The position numbers were made by a program, and so were the translations under genes. A stretch of DNA of 64,000 bases, taken from assembly GCF_001047675.1 (NCBI RefSeq), contig NZ_CP011975.1, forward strand, positions 3,016,073 through 3,080,072, written 5' to 3'. This document shows, in pieces, positions 8,622 through 16,521 of this stretch (position 1 is the stretch's first letter; each line of letters starts with the position of its first letter). A model generated the notes under the pieces. The model was not told the origin of the DNA, did no database searches, and was given only the letters and a program-made list of their open reading frames with translations. This DNA comes from Yersinia aleksiciae (GTDB lineage: Bacteria; Pseudomonadota; Gammaproteobacteria; Enterobacterales; Enterobacteriaceae).

Positions 8622-8744
8622 CCCTGCGCCCTTGACGCCGCAGGGTTGTTAGCTACGCGCACCCACCCGAATCACTGATCAGTGTCAGCTCATCGGGATG
8701 TGTTTGCTTGCTGCCTACCTGCAACGCCAATGGCTTTGGGTATA
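8618..8744 (+). repeat. ERIC element, tandem unit 2 (and start of unit 3)
   Basis: This unit is nearly identical to the preceding one, with two substitutions seen in the core, at a 123-bp period. A third unit begins in register at 8741 (TATATCCTGCGCCCTTGATG) but breaks off after about 30 bases into an unrelated repeat. Confidence 0.85.
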
Positions 8745-8768
8745 TCCTGCGCCCTTGATGCCGCAGGG

Positions 8769-8853
8769 TTGGCGCGGATCAAGCCTCCATGGACGGATCT
8801 ACGACGTCTTTACGATCTGCTTGTTCTCTGCGCCATTGGCACTTTGTTAATAA
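8769..8853 (+). repeat. Dispersed palindromic repeat, family 2, copy 2 (half)
   Basis: It matches the right half of the element at 1021-1142: the TGGCG start, GACGGAT, CTTTACGATC, TTGTTCTCT and CACTTTGTTA occur in the same order and spacing. It lies between the truncated third ERIC unit and the emrB terminator. There is no gene from 8497 to 8911. Confidence 0.55.
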
Positions 8854-8891
8854 AAAAGGGGCGCTGAAATTAATCTTCAGCGCCCCTTTTT
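8852..8891 (-). terminator. emr operon terminator
   Basis: A stem AAAAAGGGGCGCTGAA with its complement TTCAGCGCCCCTTTTT flanks a TTAATC loop. It lies 20 bases beyond the emrB stop. T-runs on both strands would also stop plus-strand transcription. Confidence 0.9.
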
Positions 8892-8911
8892 GTTGGCTTA
8901 CGTTTGCGCCG

Positions 8912-10444
8912 CTAGTGCGCGCCGCCACCCCCACCGGATGTGAACGGTGGTCTTGCGAACCAAACCAGTGCCAGCAGTAGCAGGAATACCCCCGCCGAGA
9001 GCCAGAAAATCTCGTTTGCTGAGATAATCAGCCCCTGATTGGTGATCTCTCGCGCCAGATAAGCCGAGGCTTGTTGCTGATTCATCCCCAGCTTCTCCAA
9101 CTCCTGATAAGTCTGGGTCGCATTCGGGTTGAACGGGTTAACAAACTCCGTCAGCTGCGAATGGTGCATCGACTCTCTTTGCGTCCACAGGGTGGTGGTG
9201 ATTGAGGTACCAATCGACCCCGCCAAAGTTCGCAAGAAGTTAGATAAACTGGACGCCGCCGCCATACGCTCTGGCGGTAAGCCGGAGAGCGTAATAGCCG
9301 TCAGTGGCATAAAGAAGCAGGCAATAGCAAAACCCTGCACAAACTGCGGCCATGCCGAGGCACCAAAATCCATCCCCGGTTCGAATGTATATGCTCGCCA
9401 GTAGAAACAAACCGCATACATGATGAAGCTGAATGTCACTAACTGCCGCATATCAATGCGATGGGAGAAACGGCCAATAATTGGCGACAGCAATACCGGC
9501 AAGATCCCGACTGGCGCGGAAGCTAAACCGGCCCATGTGGCAGTGTAGCCATAAACCTCCTGTAGCAGCTGCGGCAGCAAAACAATGGCACCGAAGTACA
9601 ACATATAGGCGAGACTGATACACAGGCACCCAATGGTAAAGTTTCTCGATTTGAATAGTGACAAATCGATCACCGGATGGTCGTCGGTTAGCTCCCAAAC
9701 GATCAGGAAGGTAATGGCAATTACGGCGATCACCGTCAGGACGATAATCTCGGTCGAGTTAAACCAATCCAGCTCCTTGCCTTGGTCGAGCATGATTTGC
9801 AAGGCACCGATACCGACCACCAATAACACCAGCCCCACAGTATCGATGGGTTTGATTTCGGTTTTGGTCTCTCGCCCTTTCAGGGTGCTGCCCGCCACCA
9901 GAATCACCACCAGCCCGATCGGGATGTTGATAAAGAAGATCCAGCCCCAATGATAGTTGTCGCTGATATAACCGCCGAGGATCGGCCCGAATATCGGGGC
10001 CACGACAATCGTCATCGACCACAATGCCAAGGCCATACTTCGCTTCGCTGGCGGATAGTTATTGAGCAGCAAACTTTGTGATAATGGGATCAATGGCCCG
10101 GCAACCAGGCCCTGAATCACCCGGAAGAAGATCAGCATCCCCAGACTGTTTGAGATGCCGCATAGCCATGAGGCCAATGCAAACAATCCCGTCGCCCAGA
10201 GGAACAAGCGCACTTCACCAATGCGCTTCGCTAACCAGCCAGTGATGGGAATTGAGATCGCATTCGCCACCCCAAACGAGGTGATCACCCAAGTGCCTTG
10301 CGAGTTGGACGAACCCAGATCGCCAGCAATTGTCGGGATCGCCACGTTAGCAATGGTGGAGTCCAGCACCTGCATAAAGGTCGCTAATGATAGCGCGACC
10401 GTCATCCAGGCGAGTTGGGCACCCTCAAGCGGTTTTTGTGCCAC
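8912..10444 (-). CDS. emrB: Multidrug efflux MFS transporter EmrB
   Basis: EmrB is the inner-membrane, proton-driven pump of the EmrAB tripartite system (DHA2 family, 14 transmembrane segments), exporting hydrophobic uncouplers and antibiotics. The sequence keeps the DHA2 signatures LDSTIANVAIPTIAG in TM1, GWLAKRIGEVRLF (motif A) and GPILGGYISDNYHWGW (motif C). It ends GGGGGAH like E. coli EmrB (512 residues; 510 here). The start is GTG at 10444, preceded by GGAGG at good spacing. It is the last gene of the operon and ends at the terminator 8852-8891. Confidence 0.96.
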   Translation of the reverse strand: MAQKPLEGAQLAWMTVALSLATFMQVLDSTIANVAIPTIAGDLGSSNSQGTWVITSFGVANAISIPITGWLAKRIGEVRLFLWATGLFALASWLCGISNSLGMLIFFRVIQGLVAGPLIPLSQSLLLNNYPPAKRSMALALWSMTIVVAPIFGPILGGYISDNYHWGWIFFINIPIGLVVILVAGSTLKGRETKTEIKPIDTVGLVLLVVGIGALQIMLDQGKELDWFNSTEIIVLTVIAVIAITFLIVWELTDDHPVIDLSLFKSRNFTIGCLCISLAYMLYFGAIVLLPQLLQEVYGYTATWAGLASAPVGILPVLLSPIIGRFSHRIDMRQLVTFSFIMYAVCFYWRAYTFEPGMDFGASAWPQFVQGFAIACFFMPLTAITLSGLPPERMAAASSLSNFLRTLAGSIGTSITTTLWTQRESMHHSQLTEFVNPFNPNATQTYQELEKLGMNQQQASAYLAREITNQGLIISANEIFWLSAGVFLLLLALVWFARPPFTSGGGGGAH

Positions 10445-10480
10445 GGCGGCCTCCGCACTTAACCTGCATTTGCATGCACA

Positions 10481-11653
10481 TTAACCTGCATTCGCATGAA
10501 TAATGTCGCTAATCATTTGATTCACTGGCGCTAAATCCAGTGACAATGCATTGGTGACAAAGGCAGGATCTTTACGCACGATCTGCGCTAACACTTGACC
10601 ATCGGGATTGGCGGTGTCCACTCTCACCGTGGTAGACAGGCCAATACGCAGTGGGTGCTCAGCCAGTTGCTTCTCATCCAGTGAGATACGGACCGGCAGG
10701 CGCTGAACCACTTTGATCCAGTTACCCGTGGCATTCTGCGCCGGTAACAGGGAGAAGGCGCTGCCAGTCCCCATATCCAGACCGACCACTTTCCCTTGAT
10801 AAACCACATCATCACCGTAGAAATCGGTCACCACAGTCGCGGATTGGCCGATGCGCATATTGGCTAATTGGGTCTCTTTAAAGTTGGCGTCAATCCACAT
10901 CTGATTCGCTGGGATCACCGCCATCAATGGCGCACCATTAGCAATCTTGGCACCCACCTGTACACTGCGGCGTGAAACATAGCCGGTGATTGGGCTGACA
11001 ACTTTGGTGCGCTCCAGCGCTAACCAGGCATCACGCAGCTTGGCCGCAGACTGCTCGATCGCCGGTTGTTTCTCCAGTGGGGTATTCAGTACCAGTGCTT
11101 GATTGGCGTTGTATTGTTGAATCGCCACATCCAGCGAGGCTTGTGCTGCATCGACTGCATCACGAGCATGTTGCAGCTCTTCGCGGCCAATAGCATCAAC
11201 TGAACCCAGCACCACTCGGCGTTTCAGGTCATTTTGTGCTTTGCTCAGCTCGGTTTTTTTCAGGGCAATATTGGCCTGATACTGTTTGCTATTAATGATG
11301 AGCTGGTGGGTTTGGCGCACACTGTTGGCCAGTGCGGTTTTTGCCTGCTCATAGGCCTGTTCGGCATCCGTTGGGTCTAGGGCGACCAGTGCATCGCCGC
11401 TTTTGACCAGGTCGGTATTCTCAAAGTTGACACTGACCACGCTGCCAGAGACTTGCGACATGATCTGCACCTGATTGCCTGAAACATAAGCGTTATCAGT
11501 CTCTTGGTGATGGCGCAGTACCAGGAACCAATAAATCAGATAGGCCACGCCAATAATGATAAATATCACCGTCAGTGAGAGCAGCACGCGCTTGCGTTGC
11601 AACTTTTTATTCTGCGGTTGTGGCGGGGTTTGGTTTTCCGCGTTCGTACTCAT
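10481..11653 (-). CDS. emrA: Multidrug efflux membrane-fusion protein EmrA
   Basis: EmrA is the periplasmic adaptor that links EmrB to an outer-membrane channel. It has one N-terminal transmembrane anchor (about residues 24-46, VLLSLTVIFIIIGVAYLIYWFLV by eye), the lipoyl half-motif ETDNAYVSGN, an alpha-helical hairpin (about 85-200), and the second lipoyl and beta-barrel part with SPITGYVSRR and LDMGTGSAFSLLPAQNATGN. The ATG at 11653 follows GGAG and gives 390 residues, the E. coli length; an in-frame TTG 12 bases upstream is less likely. A partial ERIC lies in the 75-base gap from the upstream gene. The last 18 bases recur at 10459-10476. Confidence 0.96.
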   Translation of the reverse strand: MSTNAENQTPPQPQNKKLQRKRVLLSLTVIFIIIGVAYLIYWFLVLRHHQETDNAYVSGNQVQIMSQVSGSVVSVNFENTDLVKSGDALVALDPTDAEQAYEQAKTALANSVRQTHQLIINSKQYQANIALKKTELSKAQNDLKRRVVLGSVDAIGREELQHARDAVDAAQASLDVAIQQYNANQALVLNTPLEKQPAIEQSAAKLRDAWLALERTKVVSPITGYVSRRSVQVGAKIANGAPLMAVIPANQMWIDANFKETQLANMRIGQSATVVTDFYGDDVVYQGKVVGLDMGTGSAFSLLPAQNATGNWIKVVQRLPVRISLDEKQLAEHPLRIGLSTTVRVDTANPDGQVLAQIVRKDPAFVTNALSLDLAPVNQMISDIIHANAG

Positions 11654-11669
11654 GGTATTCTCCAAGCCT

Positions 11670-11722
11670 TATACCCGTATCTCCCAAGCCGCCTTCCAGC
11701 ACCTTGAAATTTATAGGGAAAA
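11670..11722 (-). repeat. Internally deleted ERIC element
   Basis: TATACCCGTAT at one end and GCCGCCTTCCAGCACCTTGAAATTTATAGGG at the other are ERIC ends, but the middle of about 70 bp is missing. It sits within the efflux operon between the outer-membrane factor gene and emrA, so it would be transcribed in the operon mRNA. Confidence 0.7.
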
Positions 11723-11728
11723 ATTATT

Positions 11729-13195
11729 TTATATTGTTTTATTTTGTGAGCCATCATCGACGGGGGCTTGATAGCCGCCACCTAATGAACGGATCAAACC
11801 AATCTTGGCCTGCAATAAATTGTTGCTGGCGGTCAGTTCTGATTGCTGCTGCTGTAAATATTGTGACTGGCTGATCAATAGTTCATCGCGCCCGATAACC
11901 CCTGCTTTATAACGGGCGTTAGCAACGTCATAAACCTTCAGCATGGATTGGGTGGCGGATGCGGCTTGTTGCAGTTGGAGCTGACTGCTTTGTTGAATGG
12001 TGATGGCATCGGCAGTTTCCTGCACGGCATTGAGGATGGTCTGGTTATATGACTCAACCGCCTCATCATAAAGTGCTGATTCTTCGCCTAACTTACTGCG
12101 CAACGCGCCAGCATGGAAAATGGGCAGTGAAATTGCCGGTGCGAAGTTCCACGCCTGACTGGCGGCTTCCAACAGATTAGGGTTGGTGCCTTGGAAGTTG
12201 GTGGTCGAGAAACCGGCAAATCCGGTAATGGATAAGCTGGGATAGAACTCTTTGCGCGCGGCTTTCACCCGCTGGTCATAAGATTCAACCAGTTGGCGTT
12301 GGGCGGTAATGTCGGGCCGTTTACCGAGCAAATCGGTCGTCAACTCGCCTTTAGGGGCCAGACGGCTGATCTCAGGCAACGGAACCGGGCGCAGATTTTG
12401 GGTGCCACTCGGGCCTTGCCCGGTCAGCGCGGCCAGTTGGTGCTTAAGCTGCTCACCTTGCGATTGTAGCTGAATGATCTGCTGTTTAGCCGTATCGGCC
12501 TGTGCTTGTGTTTGTTGTGGAATATCAATGCTATAAATACCGGCCTGATATTGCTTAGTACGCAGCTCAGCCAGTCGCTGATTATTATCGACTTCCTGCT
12601 GCAACACTTTTTGCAGGGCAAAATTGCTCTGCAACTGGTAATAAACGGAGGCTACTGAGCTGGTCAGTGTCAGCGTGGCTTGCTGCTGCTCGGCCCGAGC
12701 GGCATTCACCTGCGCATTTGCCGCATTCACCCGATTGCGGTATTTACCCCACCAATCAAACTCGTAGCTGAGATTCAGACCAAGTGTATTCGAGGTTTCA
12801 TACAGCGGTTTGTCGGGGTAAGCCTGCAAGAAGGGTTGCAGCGTATTTTGCGACACTTTTTCCCGCTTACTGCTCGCGGCGAGATCCAGGTTAGGGCCAT
12901 TGGCCGCATCGGCCTGACCCATCAGGCTCTGCGCTTCCCGCACCCGCGCCGCCGCTTGTTTCAGCGAAGGCGAGGTTTGCAGACTTTGGGACATCAAAGC
13001 ATCAAGTTGGGGATCATCCAGAACCCGCCACCACTGAGGACTTAACGCCAACGAGCTGACTTTGGGCTGTGCCAATTGCAGTTGTTGGGTATCCATCATT
13101 TGAGACTGAGGAGCAATATTATCGCTTGAGGCGCAGCCCGCCAGTATAAGAACGGCGAACAAGGGCGTGAGTCTCCAGCTATGTGGGGATGACAT
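11729..13195 (-). CDS. Efflux outer-membrane lipoprotein (OprM/NodT family)
   Basis: This is an outer-membrane channel of tripartite efflux pumps, predicted to be lipid-anchored. It has a signal sequence with lipobox LAGC (Cys at about residue 21). Two OEP repeats follow, with the family features LDALMSQSLQTSPSLKQAAARVREA, FDWWGKYRNRV and a second half rich in Gln/Ala coiled coil. At 488 residues it has the normal family length. It lies 37 bases after mprA and 75 bases before emrA on the same strand, so it should be the dedicated partner of EmrAB; in E. coli that role is filled by TolC and no such gene is in the operon. The exact family member is not identified. Confidence 0.88.
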   Translation of the reverse strand: MSSPHSWRLTPLFAVLILAGCASSDNIAPQSQMMDTQQLQLAQPKVSSLALSPQWWRVLDDPQLDALMSQSLQTSPSLKQAAARVREAQSLMGQADAANGPNLDLAASSKREKVSQNTLQPFLQAYPDKPLYETSNTLGLNLSYEFDWWGKYRNRVNAANAQVNAARAEQQQATLTLTSSVASVYYQLQSNFALQKVLQQEVDNNQRLAELRTKQYQAGIYSIDIPQQTQAQADTAKQQIIQLQSQGEQLKHQLAALTGQGPSGTQNLRPVPLPEISRLAPKGELTTDLLGKRPDITAQRQLVESYDQRVKAARKEFYPSLSITGFAGFSTTNFQGTNPNLLEAASQAWNFAPAISLPIFHAGALRSKLGEESALYDEAVESYNQTILNAVQETADAITIQQSSQLQLQQAASATQSMLKVYDVANARYKAGVIGRDELLISQSQYLQQQQSELTASNNLLQAKIGLIRSLGGGYQAPVDDGSQNKTI

Positions 13196-13232
13196 AGTTA
13201 TTTACCTGGGTACCTGGATAGAAACGTTGGAA

Positions 13233-13745
13233 TTACTGTTCCGGTATTTCCATTTGATCTAAACGGGACAGTAACTTGCGCGTCAGCGTTTCAAGCTGCT
13301 GCTGCTCGTCAGCGTCGAGTGTTGACCAAAGAAAATGCAGACATTTGTGCTGTGGGGGGAGCAGTTGATTGAGAAATTCAACACCCGCCTCGGTTAGATG
13401 CAAATGTAAGCAACGGCGGTCATTTTGGCTTTCGCGACGCTCAATCCAGCCTTTTTTCTCCAGTTCATCAGCGATGCGAGTGGCATTGGTCCGTGAAGAT
13501 CCCAGTGCTGCACTTAATTCTGACGGTTGGATACTGTGGCTTTCCTGCGCATCCAGCGTAATTAACGCCATAAACAGGGTTTCGTTAATCCCTTGCGCTT
13601 TTAGCATTTTGTTGCGGTTTTCGAGTAATTTGCTGTGCATATGCATACACAAGCGTGTCAGTAGGATCTCTTGATAAGGGAAATCTTTCTGGCGTTTCGC
13701 ACGAAAATTCAGCATCTGTTCTATGGGACTAAACGAACTTTCCAT
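13233..13745 (-). CDS. mprA: MarR-family repressor MprA (EmrR)
   Basis: MprA represses the emr operon and is released by binding uncouplers and other pump substrates. It has the MarR winged-helix fold, with recognition region [30 protein letters not shown] and wing [14 protein letters not shown]. The ATG at 13745 gives [11 protein letters not shown], matching the E. coli start (MDSSFTPIEQM) at 170 residues; upstream in-frame ATG (13760) and TTG (13769) codons also exist and no strong Shine-Dalgarno decides. It is the first gene of the predicted operon mprA, outer-membrane factor, emrA, emrB; the AT-rich region 13780-13880 should hold the promoter. Confidence 0.95.
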   Translation of the reverse strand: MESSFSPIEQMLNFRAKRQKDFPYQEILLTRLCMHMHSKLLENRNKMLKAQGINETLFMALITLDAQESHSIQPSELSAALGSSRTNATRIADELEKKGWIERRESQNDRRCLHLHLTEAGVEFLNQLLPPQHKCLHFLWSTLDADEQQQLETLTRKLLSRLDQMEIPEQ

Positions 13746-13916
13746 TATAAGGAGCCTCATTAATTTCAAATGGTACAGTAACGATAGTGACTAATAATGT
13801 AAACGGTATAATTCGATAAAAATTTAGCAATTAGTGTTATTGAGTCACTGTTTGTTAGTAATTAGTATCATTAACTGTAAGGTTATTGTGTTTCAGCTCA
13901 CAATTCAGGCAAATGG

Positions 13917-14258
13917 TTACGCCAAAATCATGAGCAGCTTGAATGTCAGTCCGTAGCTGAGTGCGCCAAGTAAGGTGGCGAAGATAATACTGTTGGTTTT
14001 ATAAAAGCATCCGCAGATCACTAAAAAACCAATGAGTGTAGGAATGAGTTTTTGCGGATTATGCATGATTTCTGGCGTACTGGAGACCACTAACAAGGCG
14101 CAAATCGAGGCGATACCAATGCTGTCGAGCAGCAGTGAAACTCTCCCTCGTTGCAAGCCTGCTTGCTTACGCGCTGGCCCCAGACGCAGTGGTAAATAGC
14201 GAAACAGGTAATTTACCGTGCCCACCACTAACCCAATAATCAGAACGTCCATATTCAT
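13917..14258 (-). CDS. ygaH: Branched-chain amino acid exporter small subunit YgaH (AzlD)
   Basis: YgaH is the small inner-membrane subunit of the YgaZH exporter, which in E. coli exports valine. The 113 residues are strongly hydrophobic, with about four membrane segments and the AzlD feature [15 protein letters not shown] near residues 17-31. The ATG at 14258 overlaps the ygaZ stop as ATGA, so the two are translationally coupled. A second ATG two codons later is possible. The conserved order ygaZ-ygaH-mprA supports the identity. Confidence 0.92.
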   Translation of the reverse strand: MNMDVLIIGLVVGTVNYLFRYLPLRLGPARKQAGLQRGRVSLLLDSIGIASICALLVVSSTPEIMHNPQKLIPTLIGFLVICGCFYKTNSIIFATLLGALSYGLTFKLLMILA

Positions 14259-15028
14259 GGTGTGGACTCCTGTTTGTTATTCTCGGGCAGTTCGCTGACC
14301 ACTTCGGGGGCAGGTTGAAGCAGGGCAGCCAGACATCCGCCGCCAATACCCGCCAAAATGGCGACCGGAATGGAGAACAGCAACGCACCCAGTAATGCCC
14401 CGCTCAGTGACGCGATCACGGTCAAACTGTATTGGCGCTTAAATGACGCCAGCAGGAAGCTGAGGAACAGAGCCGGTAACATAAAGGAGAGTGAGGCTTC
14501 AATCGCCGGGAAATTCTCCAGCGGGCCATTACCAAACATCGCCCCGATAGCGGTTCCCGCCACCCAAGAGAGCCAAGAGGTAAAGGCGATGCCGAGCATC
14601 CAATTTTCGCTCCAGCGCCGCTGGTCTTTCATCAGTTTGGTGGTGGCAGCGGCAAAGACTTCATCGGTCAAACCGAAGGCCCACAAGGCCGTCTTCTTAC
14701 CGGAAAGTTTTGTCAAAATGCGGTGTTTGAGTGCGGGGCCATACAAGATATGGCGAATATCCATTGCCATCACGGTCAGTGCTGAAACCCATAATGACAT
14801 TCCGGCGCTCAATAGCGCGGTGATCACAAATTGGCTGGCTCCAGCATAAATGATGCAAGAAAAGAAGATCCCCTCCCAAGGGGTAAAACCAAGTTTTACC
14901 GAGCTGAGGCCAAAGGCGAATGCCACCGGCAGATAGCCGATAACGATGGGCAAGCTATCGGTAATCCCTTCGATAAAGGTGGCGGCCGACTGAGTCGCTG
15001 GCGGGGCATCGGTGATTTGGCTTTGCAT
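14255..15028 (-). CDS. ygaZ: Branched-chain amino acid exporter large subunit YgaZ (AzlC)
   Basis: YgaZ is the large subunit of the YgaZH exporter in the inner membrane. The 257 residues include the AzlC signatures [31 protein letters not shown] and [13 protein letters not shown], and [15 protein letters not shown]. About seven to eight hydrophobic segments are visible. The length is slightly above the E. coli protein (245), with extra residues at both ends. It begins 121 bases after the stop of the MFS gene on the same strand; an 18-bp perfect palindrome lies in that gap. Confidence 0.93.
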   Translation of the reverse strand: MQSQITDAPPATQSAATFIEGITDSLPIVIGYLPVAFAFGLSSVKLGFTPWEGIFFSCIIYAGASQFVITALLSAGMSLWVSALTVMAMDIRHILYGPALKHRILTKLSGKKTALWAFGLTDEVFAAATTKLMKDQRRWSENWMLGIAFTSWLSWVAGTAIGAMFGNGPLENFPAIEASLSFMLPALFLSFLLASFKRQYSLTVIASLSGALLGALLFSIPVAILAGIGGGCLAALLQPAPEVVSELPENNKQESTP

Positions 15029-15126
15029 AACTATCGGGTCACAGAGTAAAAAAACACGTTATGTAACATTAACAGAGAGGGAATTGTCTTAATACCCTAT
15101 AACCCAAATTTATATCTGCATTGATT

Positions 15127-15144
15127 ATTAGTTAGCTAACTAAT
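15127..15144. promoter_or_regulatory. Perfect 18-bp palindrome upstream of ygaZ
   Basis: ATTAGTTAGCTAACTAAT reads the same on both strands. It lies six bases past the MFS gene stop and about 100 bases upstream of ygaZ. The AT-rich dyad could be an operator; no T-run supports a terminator. The role is unassigned. Confidence 0.35.
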
Positions 15145-15149
15145 TATGG

Positions 15150-16352
15150 TCACTCAACCGGCTGATCAGCGGGCGGATCAAATCGTTTTCCGGCCAACCA
15201 AGTGCTGATATTCAAGATGCACAGCACCAAGCCGGCGACGGCAACCCCATACCAGCCCGCGTGTTGATAAGCGGCGGCGGAGATCAGCGACCCCAACGCT
15301 CCACCAATAAAGTAAGTGGTCATATAGCCCGCAGTTAACCGATTTCTGGCTTCTGGCATCATGCGATAGATCACGCTCTGGTTGGTGACATGCACCCCTT
15401 GCACCGCCAGATCCAGCACCACAATCCCAATAATCAGCGCGATGATTGAGTGTTGCCCCATGGCGATCGGTATCCACGACAGCAGCAGTAATCCCAAACC
15501 GACGCTGGTGGTGATGCGGGCTTTTCCTTTATCGGCCAACTGTCCTGCTTTGGTCGCCATCAATGCGCCTGCCGCGCCCACTAAACCAAATAGCCCAATG
15601 GTCGCCTCGGAATAACCGAATGGTGGTGCGGCCAACAGGAAGGCCATTGAGGTCCACAACACACTAAAGTTGGCAAATGACAATGCGCCGAGTAGCGCAC
15701 GGGTGCGCAGTACTGGGGTACGGATAAATAAGGAAAAAATGGAACCGAGCAACTGGCCATAATTCAGGCCGGAGTGCTGCTTATAGCGCGGCAGGTAGCG
15801 CCACAACACCAATGCCATGATGAACATCAGGGCGCTGGCGACCCAATAGATGGTGCGCCAGCCGCCAATTGAGGCCAACGCGCCCGCGACAGTACGTGCC
15901 AGCAAAATCCCCAGCAACAGGCCACTCATGATAATGCCGACCACTTTGCCACGTTTTTCCGGTGCCGCCAGTGTCGCCGCCAATGGCACCAATAGCTGGG
16001 CCACCACCGAGAACAAGCCAGTAAGAGCGGTGCCGAGGATCATCATGGTGAGGTTTTGCGACATTGCGGTAATCAGCATGCCGCCTGCCGCCAGCAGGGT
16101 CATGCCAACAATCAGCCCACGGCGTTCAAACATATCCCCCAGTGGGACCAAGAACATTAACCCGACAGCGTAACCGAGCTGGGCGGCGGTGACGATAAAC
16201 CCAGCCTGATTGACCGAGAGATTAAAGGCTTGCGCGATAGTTTCCAGCAGCGGCTGGGCATAATAGTTGCTGGCAACCGCCAGTCCAGTGGCGACCGACA
16301 TCAACACAATCAATGTGGGGCTTAAACCGGCGTTTTCGGTTTTTTGTGTCAT
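15150..16352 (-). CDS. MFS transporter, YgaY-like
   Basis: This is a predicted inner-membrane drug:proton antiporter of the DHA1 group with 12 transmembrane segments. It shows N-terminal ASNYYAQPLLETIAQAF and motif A-like GDMFERRGLIVG between TM2 and TM3, and a motif C-like GLLLGILLARTVAGAL in TM5. The substrate is unknown. The position upstream of ygaZ corresponds to ygaY, which I recall as a pseudogene in E. coli K-12; here it is a full 400 residues. It is divergent from the aminotransferase gene across 169 AT-rich bases that must hold both promoters. Confidence 0.85.
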   Translation of the reverse strand: MTQKTENAGLSPTLIVLMSVATGLAVASNYYAQPLLETIAQAFNLSVNQAGFIVTAAQLGYAVGLMFLVPLGDMFERRGLIVGMTLLAAGGMLITAMSQNLTMMILGTALTGLFSVVAQLLVPLAATLAAPEKRGKVVGIIMSGLLLGILLARTVAGALASIGGWRTIYWVASALMFIMALVLWRYLPRYKQHSGLNYGQLLGSIFSLFIRTPVLRTRALLGALSFANFSVLWTSMAFLLAAPPFGYSEATIGLFGLVGAAGALMATKAGQLADKGKARITTSVGLGLLLLSWIPIAMGQHSIIALIIGIVVLDLAVQGVHVTNQSVIYRMMPEARNRLTAGYMTTYFIGGALGSLISAAAYQHAGWYGVAVAGLVLCILNISTWLAGKRFDPPADQPVE

Positions 16353-16521
16353 GAGGAATGATTCTGAATTAAGAAGGCGGACAGTATTAGATAATTAAGA
16401 ATGATAAACCAAGGGATAATTATTTTTTGATTAAATTCATTTCGAGATAGCGCATTTCGCATCGTTGCTGAGTGAGATATTGTTGTTGATGATGAGTGGG
16501 ATGATTTGAGGCCGATTTTTT

